Shown here one piece after another: positions 25,532-34,552 of a stretch of 64,000 nucleotides of DNA. This DNA comes from Pseudomonadota bacterium (lineage in GTDB: Bacteria > Bdellovibrionota > UBA2428), in contig JAGNHS010000005.1 of assembly GCA_018001635.1 (NCBI GenBank), forward strand, positions 16,285-80,284, given 5' to 3'. The first letter of the stretch is position 1; each line of letters starts with the position of its first letter. Both the position numbers and the translations under genes were made by a program. Below the pieces are notes generated by a model. It was not told the DNA's origin. It did no database searches and worked only from the letters and a program-made list of their open reading frames with translations.

Positions 25532-28500
25532 TTATGCCAATATTTCATCAGTTTTTGGGTCTAGAATCTTTTCAACTCTCACCAAATGACGATAGGCCAC
25601 TGGAACGACAAGCAAAGTTAGAAAAGTTGAAAAAAACACACCACCCAGAATCACCAATGCCATTGGACGAGAACTCGCCGAACTAATTCCTAGCGAAATA
25701 GCAGGAACCACAGCCGCAGCCATTGTTGAAATTGAGGTCATCAAAATAGGTCTCAATCGAGTCTGACAAGCTTTTTTAATAGCCTCATCAACACCCAGCC
25801 CCTCCGCACGCAATTCGTTGGAAAATTCAACCAATAGAATAGAATTCTTTTTCACAAGGCCCATTAAAAGTAAAAGTCCAATAATGGAATATATATTAAT
25901 ACTCGAATCACCCACATATAAAGCTAGCCAAGCTCCCGTCACGCTAAAGGGAAGGGCTAAAAGAATGGTAAAGGGATGAACATAAGAATTGTATTGAGAA
26001 GCCAAAACCATATAGGCCACTACAATTCCCATAAGCAGAGCAAAGATTAAACTTCTAAATGTTTTTTGCATTTCTTTACCTGATCCCGCAGCTTCTAAAA
26101 CAACACCCTTAGGCAAAGTCTTTTCAGCTATATCTAAAGCAACCGTAATAGCCTTTCCCTGAGAGTATCCCTTGCCAACATTTCCATAAATTCCAATTTT
26201 ACGCTCTCTATTCTCACGTGTAATACTAACGGCACCAGAATTATTTTTAATTTTTACAATGTCCCTTAGGGGCACTAAATTTCCACGGTTGTTTCTTACA
26301 TAAAGCTTCGCCAAATCCTCAGCGCCCAGTGGTGCTTGCTCGCGACTCGCCTGCACTACAATATCGCTTCTGCGACCCTCATCATTAAAACGACCGGCTT
26401 TAATGCCTTGATATATAGCTTGAAGAGTATTGGTGATGCTATCCATAGACACTCCGCGAGCGCTAGCCGCCGCTCGATTTGGAATTACGTTAAATTCAGG
26501 AGCGCCTTCCTCAAAACTTGAATCAATATCCGAAAAATGTGGATCTTTTGAGAAACGATCTTGAAGAGTTTTAGAGGCGATCACTAATTCCTGCCAATCT
26601 CCGCCTTTTAAATTAAACTCCAGAGGATAACCTCGACGCCCGCCAAAACCCCCTCCACTCATACTTTGAATCCGCACTTGAAAATCTGAACTTAGCTTTC
26701 GAAATTCTCCACGCAATTCTTCTTCGATGTCTTGCTGAGATTTTTTTCTTTGTGATTGATGTTTTAGAGTTACAAAAAAAATAGATGTATTGACTTCTGA
26801 AGCTCCAAAACCACCAATCACTGAATAAACTTTTTCTACACCAGTATTCTTTCGGATGAGCGACTCAACTTCCTGAAATTTTACAGAAGCTTCATTGAGA
26901 TTGATCCCTAAAGGCAATTCTCCTCTAATAAAAATAGCGCCTGTATCTGTGGCTGGTATGAACTCCTTTGGAATCCATTTTAAAAGAGCGAAAGACGACA
27001 AAAATACAAGTAGAGATACAGAATAAACTCGCCAAGGTTTTTTTAAATATCGATCTAAATATAGGAGATATTTTTTTGAAGTCGATTTAATTAACTGATC
27101 CACTTTAAGAGGAAGACCCTTTAAAGGTGAAGCTTTTCCAAATCGCGATAGACGCATAGGGGTGAATGTTAAGGCTTCTAACAAACTCCAAGCCACGGCT
27201 ACTGATAAGGTTACACCAAACTGAAATAAAAAAGCGCCAGTAAGTCCTTCAACAAAAACAACAGGAATAAATATGGCTAAAATTGCTAAGGTGGTCGCTG
27301 TAGCTGCGGGGGCAATCTGCTCTGCCCCCTTAAGCGCGGCCTGCATCGCGGAATACCCTTCTTCCCGATAACGCATTATGTTTTCGAGCACCATAATGGT
27401 GTCGTCGACCACAATTCCCACAACAAGAATCAAGGCTAAAATTGTAAATGAGTTTAGTGTAAAACCTAAAAGTGAAATGACTAAAAATGTGCCAAATAAA
27501 CTTGTAGGAATAGAAAGCAACACGTTGAAGGTTGAACTGAGCGACCCCAAGAACAACCAACAAATGATGGCTGTTAATAATATTGAGAGCATCATCGTTT
27601 CTATAAGTTCTTTAACAGAGGTCCGTATCGATGTTGTGGTATCAAAATTCACACCCAAAGCATAACCTTTGGGGAGTTTCATTTCTTGAGCACGCTTTTT
27701 AACTAAATCGGCTATATATACTGAATTGGCCCCACGCTGTTTTTTAATACCAATTCCAACGGCTAGCTTTCCGTTGCTCCTAGACAATCTTCTTTGATCT
27801 TCTAAGCCTGCCTCAACCTTAGCCACATCCATTAAACGAATAGTTTCATAAACAGGTGCTCCTGAGCGTTTAGTAATCGGAATATTTTCTAATTCACGAA
27901 TAGTAGCAGCTTCACCTAATATTCTTAAATTGGTTTCTGATTTTTCTTGAATGATTCTACCCACTGGAATTTCAAGATGTTCGGAACGCAAGGAAGCAAT
28001 AATATCATTGGGTGTGAGTTGAAAACTTTGAAGCTTTTTAGGATTCAACCAAACTCGAATTTGCGGTTGCTGTGCGCCTCCCAGCATAACCTCCGAAACA
28101 CCTTCTATAGATGAGAAACGATCTTTAAGTGTGTTTCTGGCATACGCATTGATGTCTCGAATGTTCTTATCTTCTGCAGTCAAAGCTAACCATAAAATAG
28201 GACGATCTTCAGGATTTGATTTAGTTACTGTTGGTGTTTCTATTCCTTCAGGTAATTGTTTAATCACACCTTGAAGCGCGCTTTGCACATCTTGAATAGC
28301 GGCATCAATGTCTTTCTTAAGATCGAACTCTAAAGTTATAGAAGACGAACCAAAGCGACTACTAGAATATAAGTTTCTAACACCCTCAACACCCACTAAA
28401 GCACTTTCAACAAGATCAGTAATATCACTCTCAATGAGTTCAGGTGATGCGCCAGGGAAACTCACATTCACTGACACTTGCGGGAAGTCGATGTCAGGTA

Positions 28501-28609
28501 ACAACCCCACACCCATTTTACGTAAACCGAAATATCCAAAGAGGATTAAGGAAAGCATCAACATCCATGCAAAAACAGGTCGCTCAATGGAAATACGCGG
28601 AAGACTCAT
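25532..28609 (-). CDS. RND-family efflux permease (HAE1/AcrB-like)
   Basis: Inner-membrane proton-driven pump of 1025 residues with the twelve-helix, two-loop RND layout. Helix 4 carries the proton-relay pair in Gly-Ile-Val-Val-Asp-Asp-Thr-Ile-Met-Val-Leu-Glu-Asn. Helix 10 has the relay Lys in Gly-Leu-Val-Lys-Lys-Asn-Ser-Ile-Leu-Leu-Val-Glu-Phe. The large periplasmic loops include the usual gating and porter segments. The ATG overlaps the TolC-like gene's stop by 4 nt (ATGA). A periplasmic adaptor, normally encoded beside such pumps, is missing here. The substrate is unknown. Confidence 0.95.
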   Translation of the reverse strand: MSLPRISIERPVFAWMLMLSLILFGYFGLRKMGVGLLPDIDFPQVSVNVSFPGASPELIESDITDLVESALVGVEGVRNLYSSSRFGSSSITLEFDLKKDIDAAIQDVQSALQGVIKQLPEGIETPTVTKSNPEDRPILWLALTAEDKNIRDINAYARNTLKDRFSSIEGVSEVMLGGAQQPQIRVWLNPKKLQSFQLTPNDIIASLRSEHLEIPVGRIIQEKSETNLRILGEAATIRELENIPITKRSGAPVYETIRLMDVAKVEAGLEDQRRLSRSNGKLAVGIGIKKQRGANSVYIADLVKKRAQEMKLPKGYALGVNFDTTTSIRTSVKELIETMMLSILLTAIICWLFLGSLSSTFNVLLSIPTSLFGTFLVISLLGFTLNSFTILALILVVGIVVDDTIMVLENIMRYREEGYSAMQAALKGAEQIAPAATATTLAILAIFIPVVFVEGLTGAFLFQFGVTLSVAVAWSLLEALTFTPMRLSRFGKASPLKGLPLKVDQLIKSTSKKYLLYLDRYLKKPWRVYSVSLLVFLSSFALLKWIPKEFIPATDTGAIFIRGELPLGINLNEASVKFQEVESLIRKNTGVEKVYSVIGGFGASEVNTSIFFVTLKHQSQRKKSQQDIEEELRGEFRKLSSDFQVRIQSMSGGGFGGRRGYPLEFNLKGGDWQELVIASKTLQDRFSKDPHFSDIDSSFEEGAPEFNVIPNRAAASARGVSMDSITNTLQAIYQGIKAGRFNDEGRRSDIVVQASREQAPLGAEDLAKLYVRNNRGNLVPLRDIVKIKNNSGAVSITRENRERKIGIYGNVGKGYSQGKAITVALDIAEKTLPKGVVLEAAGSGKEMQKTFRSLIFALLMGIVVAYMVLASQYNSYVHPFTILLALPFSVTGAWLALYVGDSSINIYSIIGLLLLMGLVKKNSILLVEFSNELRAEGLGVDEAIKKACQTRLRPILMTSISTMAAAVVPAISLGISSASSRPMALVILGGVFFSTFLTLLVVPVAYRHLVRVEKILDPKTDEILA

Positions 28610-29841
28610 GGTTTGGAATCCTCATTAGAAATTTTCATTTTTTCTAGAGATAAGAAACCCAAGTCATAAAGCGCTTGAATTCGACTGAGTTTGACGTTCA
28701 ATCGATTTTGCACACTCGTAGCCACATCTAAATCTGTGACTAAGCCCAATCGATAATCCTTTTCTTGAATAGAGAATGCCTTATCAGCCAAAGTCACGGC
28801 CTGATTGAGGTTAGTTAATTGCTCTTTAATTTCTTGAATTCGCTTTTTCCAAAGTTTGGAGCGAGTTCTTTCTTGTTTGAGCTCTAATAAATAATCCTGT
28901 TCGGTTGCAATGGCATTGGCCGCTTTTTCTTTTCTCAAAGCAAAACTTTTTAAACCTTCAAAAAATGTCCATTCAGCTTGAAGCGCAAATTTGGATTGAT
29001 CGAGGGATGTGGATTTATCCTTTTGGCCTTTATAGGGATAGTAGCTGTAATTAAGAGTTAAGCTAGGTATCCATTTTCCATAAAACAAAGTTTCTTCAGC
29101 CTTAGCCGCCTTCATTCCATATTCGAGAGCTTTGAATTTAAAATCAGATCTCTGTGTTTTTTGATTTTCTAATTCATTAACAATTTCTTCTGTTTTTAAA
29201 ATAAAATTTTCATCAAGCCTTATCCCCGTAGCTTCTTCAAGTTCTTGAATTTTTTCTGCCACAACAGAAGAGTTTTGACTCAATCGTCTTTGCTGATCGA
29301 GAAGCTCTATACGAGTATTAATAAGATCGACTTGTCTATTTTGACCTCTCGACACTCTTTTTTCGAGTTCACGAATTCGTCTATCAATCACGCCCAAACT
29401 TTCTTTAATTATAGCCACGGTTTCAGTGGCTTTTGAAAAATCGAGTAAATTTTTCGCCAAACGCTCTCTCAGTAAAATATCAGCGTCTAATAAAGATTCG
29501 TTTGCCGCTGCTTCCATAAAACGACTACTTCTAAAGAGCGTCCAATCTTGAAAACCTTTTATGAAAGACCAATCTACAAATACAGATGGAACCTTTGTAT
29601 CGGGTGTCACATCCGTCCAAGTTCTCGTGTATCGAATTCCAGCACTTGGCAAAAGTGTGGCTAAGTTTTGGTGATACTTTGCCTGAGCCACATCACGAGT
29701 AGCCATGGCCTTTAAATAAATGGGATCTTTCTCTTTAGCAGTAGCTACCCATTCTTCAAAAGTATTAGGTATGGCCCAAAGGGTAGGGGTGATTGCTAAA
29801 CTTAAAAGAAAGATCACTATGGAATTTAGTCCTCTTAGCAC
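28606..29841 (-). CDS. TolC-family outer-membrane efflux protein
   Basis: A 411-residue protein with a signal peptide (cut near Leu-Trp-Ala, residue 23) and two long heptad-rich helical repeats (about 120-215 and 295-395), as in TolC barrels that trimerise to form an outer-membrane duct. The start shown is GTG 29841; a second GTG at 29817 has AGAGGA about 12 nt upstream and a GATAAT box lies just before 29841, so the shorter form is possible. It is translationally coupled to the RND permease. Confidence 0.85.
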   Translation of the reverse strand: MLRGLNSIVIFLLSLAITPTLWAIPNTFEEWVATAKEKDPIYLKAMATRDVAQAKYHQNLATLLPSAGIRYTRTWTDVTPDTKVPSVFVDWSFIKGFQDWTLFRSSRFMEAAANESLLDADILLRERLAKNLLDFSKATETVAIIKESLGVIDRRIRELEKRVSRGQNRQVDLINTRIELLDQQRRLSQNSSVVAEKIQELEEATGIRLDENFILKTEEIVNELENQKTQRSDFKFKALEYGMKAAKAEETLFYGKWIPSLTLNYSYYPYKGQKDKSTSLDQSKFALQAEWTFFEGLKSFALRKEKAANAIATEQDYLLELKQERTRSKLWKKRIQEIKEQLTNLNQAVTLADKAFSIQEKDYRLGLVTDLDVATSVQNRLNVKLSRIQALYDLGFLSLEKMKISNEDSKP

Positions 29842-29879
29842 GAAATTATCTTAACAGGATTCAAAATTTAGTTAAGCAC

Positions 29880-30695
29880 TTAATACTGTGATTTTATAAT
29901 GAGAGTGATAGCAGGATGGTCGGAACCTGGACTATTTATATATTGAAGATTTTGAACATCTAAATACCGTGTATATACGTGATCAAGGGATTTCTCAGAA
30001 GCTCCATTAGGAAGCCGTGCCCTATCTAAACCCAAAGCCTCTAAGCTTGAATCCAAATACTTCAATCGCTCTAGATTTTTGGTATTAAAGTCGCCCGCAA
30101 ATAGAACGGGTCCTTCATGTCGTTTAATGAGTGCTAAGGACTCATCGATTTGTGATTTCAAACCTTCAAGACCTCGGGCATTCATTCCGTGAATGTTTAA
30201 AACCATAAGCCTCTGAGCGTCGCTCAGCAGATAATAGCTTACTATAATGAGCTTGGGACTTTTTACATAAGGCTCTAATATTTTAGTTCTTAAATACTCC
30301 GCATCTAACGAAAGAACTCTAGCGGCTGTTCCCACGCCTGTTCTAATTCTATCTTTCATAAAAAATTGCGTGGCATGATGCCAATAAAAGCGAGAACTTT
30401 GATTAAAAATTTTTAAGTTTTCAGATTCTAAACTTTGTTCTTGAAGCAAAATGAGATCTTTGTTTTTGCTCAAATTCGAATATTCAGATTTAAATGAAGC
30501 TTTTCGTTCTTTATAAAGGTTCCAAACTAGAACTTTAATGGATTCGGCATTCAATACTTTTTTTGGAGCTAGTCCCCATGAAGTTAAAACATTATTAGCA
30601 TCGGGAATGCTTTTACAAAGATAAGAACAAGACTCTTCTGCTGAAGATTTAAAAGCAAGAGCCATGAAGATCGCAACCACAAGGCTCTTGCTCAT
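29880..30695 (-). CDS. Exported endonuclease/exonuclease/phosphatase-family protein
   Basis: A 271-residue protein with a signal peptide (cut after Lys-Ser-Ser-Ala, about residue 19). The EEP motifs are all present: Val-Trp-Asn-Leu-Tyr (Asn), Leu-Leu-Gln-Glu-Gln (metal Glu), Asn-Ile-His-Gly (His), Gly-Asp-Phe-Asn-Thr (Asp/Asn), Leu-Asp-His-Val and Gly-Ser-Asp-His-Pro at the C-terminus (catalytic Asp-His). Members cleave phosphodiesters in DNA, RNA, sphingomyelin or inositol phosphates; the substrate is not readable. Because it is exported, an extracytoplasmic nuclease or phospholipase-like role is likely. GGGGAG precedes the ATG. Confidence 0.85.
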   Translation of the reverse strand: MSKSLVVAIFMALAFKSSAEESCSYLCKSIPDANNVLTSWGLAPKKVLNAESIKVLVWNLYKERKASFKSEYSNLSKNKDLILLQEQSLESENLKIFNQSSRFYWHHATQFFMKDRIRTGVGTAARVLSLDAEYLRTKILEPYVKSPKLIIVSYYLLSDAQRLMVLNIHGMNARGLEGLKSQIDESLALIKRHEGPVLFAGDFNTKNLERLKYLDSSLEALGLDRARLPNGASEKSLDHVYTRYLDVQNLQYINSPGSDHPAITLIIKSQY

Positions 30696-30731
30696 TTTAA
30701 AACACTCCCCAAAATCAGGACTGAATTAATT

Positions 30732-31481
30732 TTATTCAGTCACACTGAAGAGCATATTACGAGCTACACTGCCTTGGCTACGTCCATGTAGTAGATAACG
30801 CCCTGGCGCAGGAGTTTTAGCCTTAACAACTTTATAGAATGATTTATTAGTCGGTAAGCAAATATCGTTCTTTTGCGCCACCTTAGGAAGCACAACAATA
30901 ACATCGTTAACAAGTATGGCTTCTACCTTTGACAAATAAGCACAGCTAGAATTGAGCGTTCCGGTAATTCTGATTTCAAAAGTATCACTGGAAGCTGAAA
31001 CATCTGCTGGTGCAAAAATATTAGTAATTGTAGCGTAGCTATAAGAGTCTACAGAAGTGCTGGGCGCCACATCAACATGCAATGCCTTTGTAGCCTTCTT
31101 ATCTTGAGTAAGAAATTCAACAGAATAATCACCTGCTACTAAAGTTCTAAGCGAAGTCTCACTTGAAAATGGGATAGGCAATTTTGCGTTTTGAGGTAAA
31201 TTTTCGTCACTATTTGCGCAAATTCCATCTTCACGGCGATCCGCAAGCTGAACAACTTCGATGGTCTTATTTTCTGTGTCTAGCTTGGCATGACTTAATC
31301 CTTGAATATAGCAAGAATTTGGAAGCTCGGCGTCAACCACGAATTGCACCAACGCATCGTTATCATCGTAACCCTGCGCAGGAAAAAATACGGATTTTAC
31401 CGGAATGCTTTGCGTAGCCATAGCCGAGGCTGCGACTCCCGCGATAGTAAATAAAAATGCTTTTGATAAATTAAAATTCAT
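30732..31481 (-). CDS. Exported protein of unknown function
   Basis: A 249-residue protein from the ATG at 31481, picked because GGAGGGG sits just upstream; the open frame runs 13 codons further. The signal peptide ends near Ala-Met-Ala. The mature part seems to hold two similar beta-rich halves (about 25-125 and 135-245). Each has a Cys soon after Asn-Ser, an Ile-Cys near its end and a final Leu-x2-Gly-(Asp/Arg)-Tyr segment, suggesting a duplicated domain with one disulfide each. The family is unknown. Confidence 0.7.
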   Translation of the reverse strand: MNFNLSKAFLFTIAGVAASAMATQSIPVKSVFFPAQGYDDNDALVQFVVDAELPNSCYIQGLSHAKLDTENKTIEVVQLADRREDGICANSDENLPQNAKLPIPFSSETSLRTLVAGDYSVEFLTQDKKATKALHVDVAPSTSVDSYSYATITNIFAPADVSASSDTFEIRITGTLNSSCAYLSKVEAILVNDVIVVLPKVAQKNDICLPTNKSFYKVVKAKTPAPGRYLLHGRSQGSVARNMLFSVTE

Positions 31482-31654
31482 AACCCCTCCACTAACAGCT
31501 CCTTTAAACTCCCAATACACTCGAAAAACAAGCCTAATTTTATTTTAAAGGATGACGCCAATCATGGTTTTCAAATAATCATTATTCAAGCTCGGATTTG
31601 CTTATTGAAACTAATGAGAATAATTTAATATTGCCCTGGGAGGAATTAACAAGC

Positions 31655-32089
31655 ATGAGAAATTTATCAGTTATTTTATTGTCGTTTTTCGTCTTAAACG
31701 TGAGTCACAGCGCAACAGAAGACGTTTTGGGATCAGTGAAAGTTGTTAAAATCACACAAAAAGTTTCTGTAGCCGATTGTCAGAATAATTTTAAAAAGAT
31801 GGAATCTTTCTCGCTTTGCAAAGTGCAAGCATGGACACCTCTAGATACCGACTCCTTTCTCAGCAATAGCGACGCGGTAAAGCTCGCCATAAATGAATCT
31901 AATGGAATGACCCTCAAAGCTTTACTAGTAGCTAACGTTAACGGATATTATATGTTCACCTTTGAGCGTCGCGATGAATATGGAATCACAAAAGGAATTT
32001 CACTTTCCGAAGCCACTCCTTTAATGAATGAACTTTACTCAAAACTTGAAAACGGTGAAGTCTTTTGGAAATTGTATCGAATGCTGTAG
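31655..32089 (+). CDS. Small exported protein of unknown function
   Basis: A 144-residue protein from the ATG at 31655, which has GGGAGGAA about nine nt upstream; earlier in-frame codons lack such a site. The signal peptide is cut after Ser-His-Ser (about residue 18). There are two cysteines in the first third (Ala-Asp-Cys, Ser-Leu-Cys). The remainder is mixed alpha/beta with no motif. It is divergent from the previous exported protein gene. Confidence 0.7.
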   Translation: MRNLSVILLSFFVLNVSHSATEDVLGSVKVVKITQKVSVADCQNNFKKMESFSLCKVQAWTPLDTDSFLSNSDAVKLAINESNGMTLKALLVANVNGYYMFTFERRDEYGITKGISLSEATPLMNELYSKLENGEVFWKLYRML

Positions 32090-32101
32090 GTATATATTTT
32101 C

Positions 32102-33169
32102 TTAATGTAACTTTCTCGGATCTACTTTATCCAGATTTTTTGGAGTGAGCCCCAGAGTCATATCACGAAGAAGAAGTGTTGAACCGTTTTCAGAAAGACC
32201 GGGATTTTGCAGACAAATTTTTTGTTTAATTTTTTCTTCGCTTTGTGCACTAATTCCACTAGGTATTGTGGCTAACTTCTTTTCTTGATTTTCAAGAATT
32301 TTAAGCTTGGCCATTTCGGAGGCCTCAGCTAAAGAAATCCTCCCATCACTATTTTTATCGCTTTTTTCATCTTCAAGTGCATTAGCGATTTCTTCAGAAA
32401 ACACAGAACCATAACTCGTTTGATAGGCGCTTTGATGGCACTGTGCCGAATGGGCAAAAGCAAATTCCATTCCGCTTTCTTTCAATTTATCAATTCCTGC
32501 AGAATTACATGAATCAATAATTCCAAATATTTTTCGACTTTGAAAAATGTTTTTAATGTCCTCAGTCGAAAGAATAAGGTCAGCACATCGAATTTGACGT
32601 ATCCTGTTTTTATCAGTTTTAATTTTTACAATATTATCTGTATAAAAATCATGTTGAGAAGATTGTTTTGTAGCAGGATTGATTTGACACTCATTCAAGA
32701 GCTGATGAGTTACACCTGCGCTTAAAAAGGGAAAAGGTAAAAGAAGAGCTAATGAATTCGAGGGTTGAGCCAAAAGACCATGCCCACTGAAATTGAAATT
32801 AGCAAAGAGACTAGGGTGCGATTGGACTTGATTTTTCAATTTAGCTATAAACTTATTTTTACGATTTTTAAAATCTAAAGCGTCTATCTGCTTTATGTTC
32901 AAAAAATCTGAGTCTCTTAAAGAAAGTCCCTTAAACTCGTTATTGGACATAATACTATTAAAGAAAACTCGATCTTTAACAGCTCCAGGCAATCTCAGAT
33001 TAGGATAACCCGCATAAGTTCCACCATAATCATTATATTGAAAGGCAATTGAGATACTGGGCGCGCCTTTTGCGCTTAAAACTGGACAATTTAAATGAGT
33101 TTCCTCAGCTTTAATGCCCGCATTTAGAATTAATGAAATTAATAATGCGAAAGAATGAGAACCCCACAT
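32102..33169 (-). CDS. Exported caspase-like cysteine protease with EF-hand-like loop
   Basis: A 355-residue protein with a signal peptide (cut after Ile-Lys-Ala, about residue 21). A caspase/legumain-type dyad is visible: Asn-Phe-Ser-Gly-His-Gly (His about 128) and Gly-Ile-Ile-Asp-Ser-Cys-Asn-Ser-Ala-Gly (Cys about 220). Each follows a hydrophobic strand, as in clan CD peptidases (C13/C14). A Ca-binding EF-hand-like loop, Asp-Lys-Asn-Ser-Asp-Gly-Arg-Ile-Ser, lies near residue 268. This points to a Ca-responsive secreted peptidase; clan CD members usually cut after Asp, Asn, Arg or Lys. The target is unknown. TAAAAT lies 7 nt before the ATG. Confidence 0.7.
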   Translation of the reverse strand: MWGSHSFALLISLILNAGIKAEETHLNCPVLSAKGAPSISIAFQYNDYGGTYAGYPNLRLPGAVKDRVFFNSIMSNNEFKGLSLRDSDFLNIKQIDALDFKNRKNKFIAKLKNQVQSHPSLFANFNFSGHGLLAQPSNSLALLLPFPFLSAGVTHQLLNECQINPATKQSSQHDFYTDNIVKIKTDKNRIRQIRCADLILSTEDIKNIFQSRKIFGIIDSCNSAGIDKLKESGMEFAFAHSAQCHQSAYQTSYGSVFSEEIANALEDEKSDKNSDGRISLAEASEMAKLKILENQEKKLATIPSGISAQSEEKIKQKICLQNPGLSENGSTLLLRDMTLGLTPKNLDKVDPRKLH

Positions 33170-33219
33170 TCATCAAATTTTAAGACTCAAATATGCTTAA
33201 GTCGATGCATGATTCATGT

Positions 33220-33308
33220 TGGTGCTCGCGGCCAGAATCGAACTGGCACGGGGGTTGCCCCCCACAGGATTTTAAGTCCTGTGTGTCTACCGGTTCCACC
33301 ACGCGAGC
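33220..33308 (-). tRNA. tRNA-Leu (anticodon UAA)
   Basis: On the minus strand the acceptor GCTCGCG pairs with CGCGAGC. The anticodon arm is CAGGA/TCCTG with loop CTTAAAA, giving anticodon TAA. A long variable arm (GGGGGGCAACCCCC type) marks a class II tRNA. The T arm contains GTTCGATTC, and CCA is encoded. It reads UUA/UUG leucine codons. A TTGACA box lies about 54 nt upstream (33362-33367), but no good -10 box is paired with it. Confidence 0.96.
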
Positions 33309-33384
33309 GCTAAGGGTCTAACGGTAAGAATGCAAAGCAATTTGCTGATTTTTACCTAGAGTGTCAATGCCTTAGATGAAATTA

Positions 33385-34032
33385 TTAAAGGGGTCCTAGA
33401 CCTCCAGCACCAATTCTCTCAATAAGCTTATCGCTCAAATAATCCGTAAGACGCTCTGCCACAGATGTGGTTAAAAACCACGCCATCATAGAATTAAAGT
33501 TATCACTCACCCAGCTAGCCATGTCGTCGGGTAAATCACCCTGCAAATGAATACCCCAGGGGCCCTCGTGTTCGAAATTACCCAAGTGTAGACCCTCAAT
33601 TCTTAAATCATCAATTCTAAATTTGGGCTTATCTTGAGCATCTTTGGCCGGAAAAAAGCGAAATTTAATTTGAGCTTGATCTAAAAGAATTTGGCCATGA
33701 GTTTGAGTTTCAGAACAAAGAATTCCGCCCTTACGCGCTAAATTGATGTTTAAAGAATTCTGAGAAAACACAAAATGTACGGCCATAGTGCCATCGTCTA
33801 AAAAGTCTAAGGTCACATCATCAAGTCCGGCTTGCCATTTGAGATCTAAATTTTGATATTTTTCACAAAAAGTCCCATCGCTTTTGGATTCGATTCGTTT
33901 AGTGCCCTGATACACCCGTGGACTCACTAAAGGATCTTTAAAATCCTGCTCTAATAGAAACTCTCCAGCTTCTAATTTTGATAAAGAGAAAAGACACGAT
34001 AATAAGACGAGCTTTGATAAACCTTTAAACAT
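33385..34032 (-). CDS. Exported protein of unknown function
   Basis: A 215-residue protein with a signal peptide (cut after Leu-Glu-Ala, about residue 22) and the start codon preceded by GGGGGAG. The mature part is beta-rich (many alternating hydrophobic residues, two cysteines) and ends in an amphipathic helix and a Gly-rich tail. The pattern recalls small lipid-binding barrel proteins, but no family is recognised. Upstream lie two hairpin elements. Confidence 0.7.
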   Translation of the reverse strand: MFKGLSKLVLLSCLFSLSKLEAGEFLLEQDFKDPLVSPRVYQGTKRIESKSDGTFCEKYQNLDLKWQAGLDDVTLDFLDDGTMAVHFVFSQNSLNINLARKGGILCSETQTHGQILLDQAQIKFRFFPAKDAQDKPKFRIDDLRIEGLHLGNFEHEGPWGIHLQGDLPDDMASWVSDNFNSMMAWFLTTSVAERLTDYLSDKLIERIGAGGLGPL

Positions 34033-34144
34033 TGAATTCTCCCCCAGTACCCGCTCATTAAAGATCAGCTTTTGGGGAATAAAAAGACCCGCTGAGCTAG
34101 GCCTTTGCCGCAGAGCACTTAGTCCCGCCTGGGCTCGTTTGCTA

Positions 34145-34359
34145 ACTGTGCGACGCTAAGAGTGGAGCTTGGCGGCGAGGTGAGTAATTGGGCTAAAATT
34201 CATTAAATTCTAAATAACTAAGGTCCCTGGGCCCGTTTGGTTCTAGATTGTTAAATCAAGTCCAAGCACCATGCCGGGACCTTAGTTATTTAGAATTTAA
34301 TGGATCTGAGCCCTAACTAATCATTAAACTCCAAAGCCCCACTCTTAGCGTCGCACAGT
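34145..34359. repeat. Long imperfect palindrome (hairpin element), copy A
   Basis: The outer arms 34145-34172 and 34331-34359 match almost throughout, with the first 20 nt exact. The inner arms 34201-34227 and 34276-34302 are exact 27-nt complements. The segments between outer and inner arms also pair imperfectly. The whole is a stem of about 80 bp with a 48-nt loop (34228-34275). The loop reads similarly, in reverse complement, to the loop of the neighbouring hairpin. It lies between polA and the exported protein gene, with no open frame in it. Confidence 0.85.
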
Positions 34360-34427
34360 AAAAATACTGATTATTATTAGTGAAATGGGAATAGGGTTGG
34401 GGGACTTAAAAAAGATTTTATGAGGTG

Positions 34428-34518
34428 ATTTAAAATTTATAGGCTTCCTGTCCTGGTGCTAGGCAACTGCGTTTCAATCTAAGGAATGCCGGACCAAGGA
34501 AGCCTATAAATTTTAAAT
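34428..34518. repeat. Hairpin element, copy B
   Basis: Arms 34428-34448 and 34498-34518 are exact 21-nt complements, extended by a further TCC/GGA pairing. They flank a loop of about 49 nt. On the plus strand the loop contains TGGTGCTAGG and, further on, CAATCTA; the reverse complement of the copy A loop contains TGGTGCTTGG and CAATCTA at matching spacing. Together with copy A it fills the 520-nt gene-free gap at 34033-34552. Nothing else is seen there. Confidence 0.8.
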
Positions 34519-34552
34519 AACTACTTTGAGATGTTTCTTAAAAAACCCTGAT

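Noticed and set aside
34145..34518. Hairpins as attC-type integron sites
   Set aside because: The GTTRRRY/RYYYAAC core sites are not present at the arm ends and there is no integron integrase or cassette pattern.
34428..34518. Hairpin B as a simple polA terminator
   Set aside because: The loop is too long (about 49 nt), the stem is AT-rich and no T-tract follows on the polA strand.
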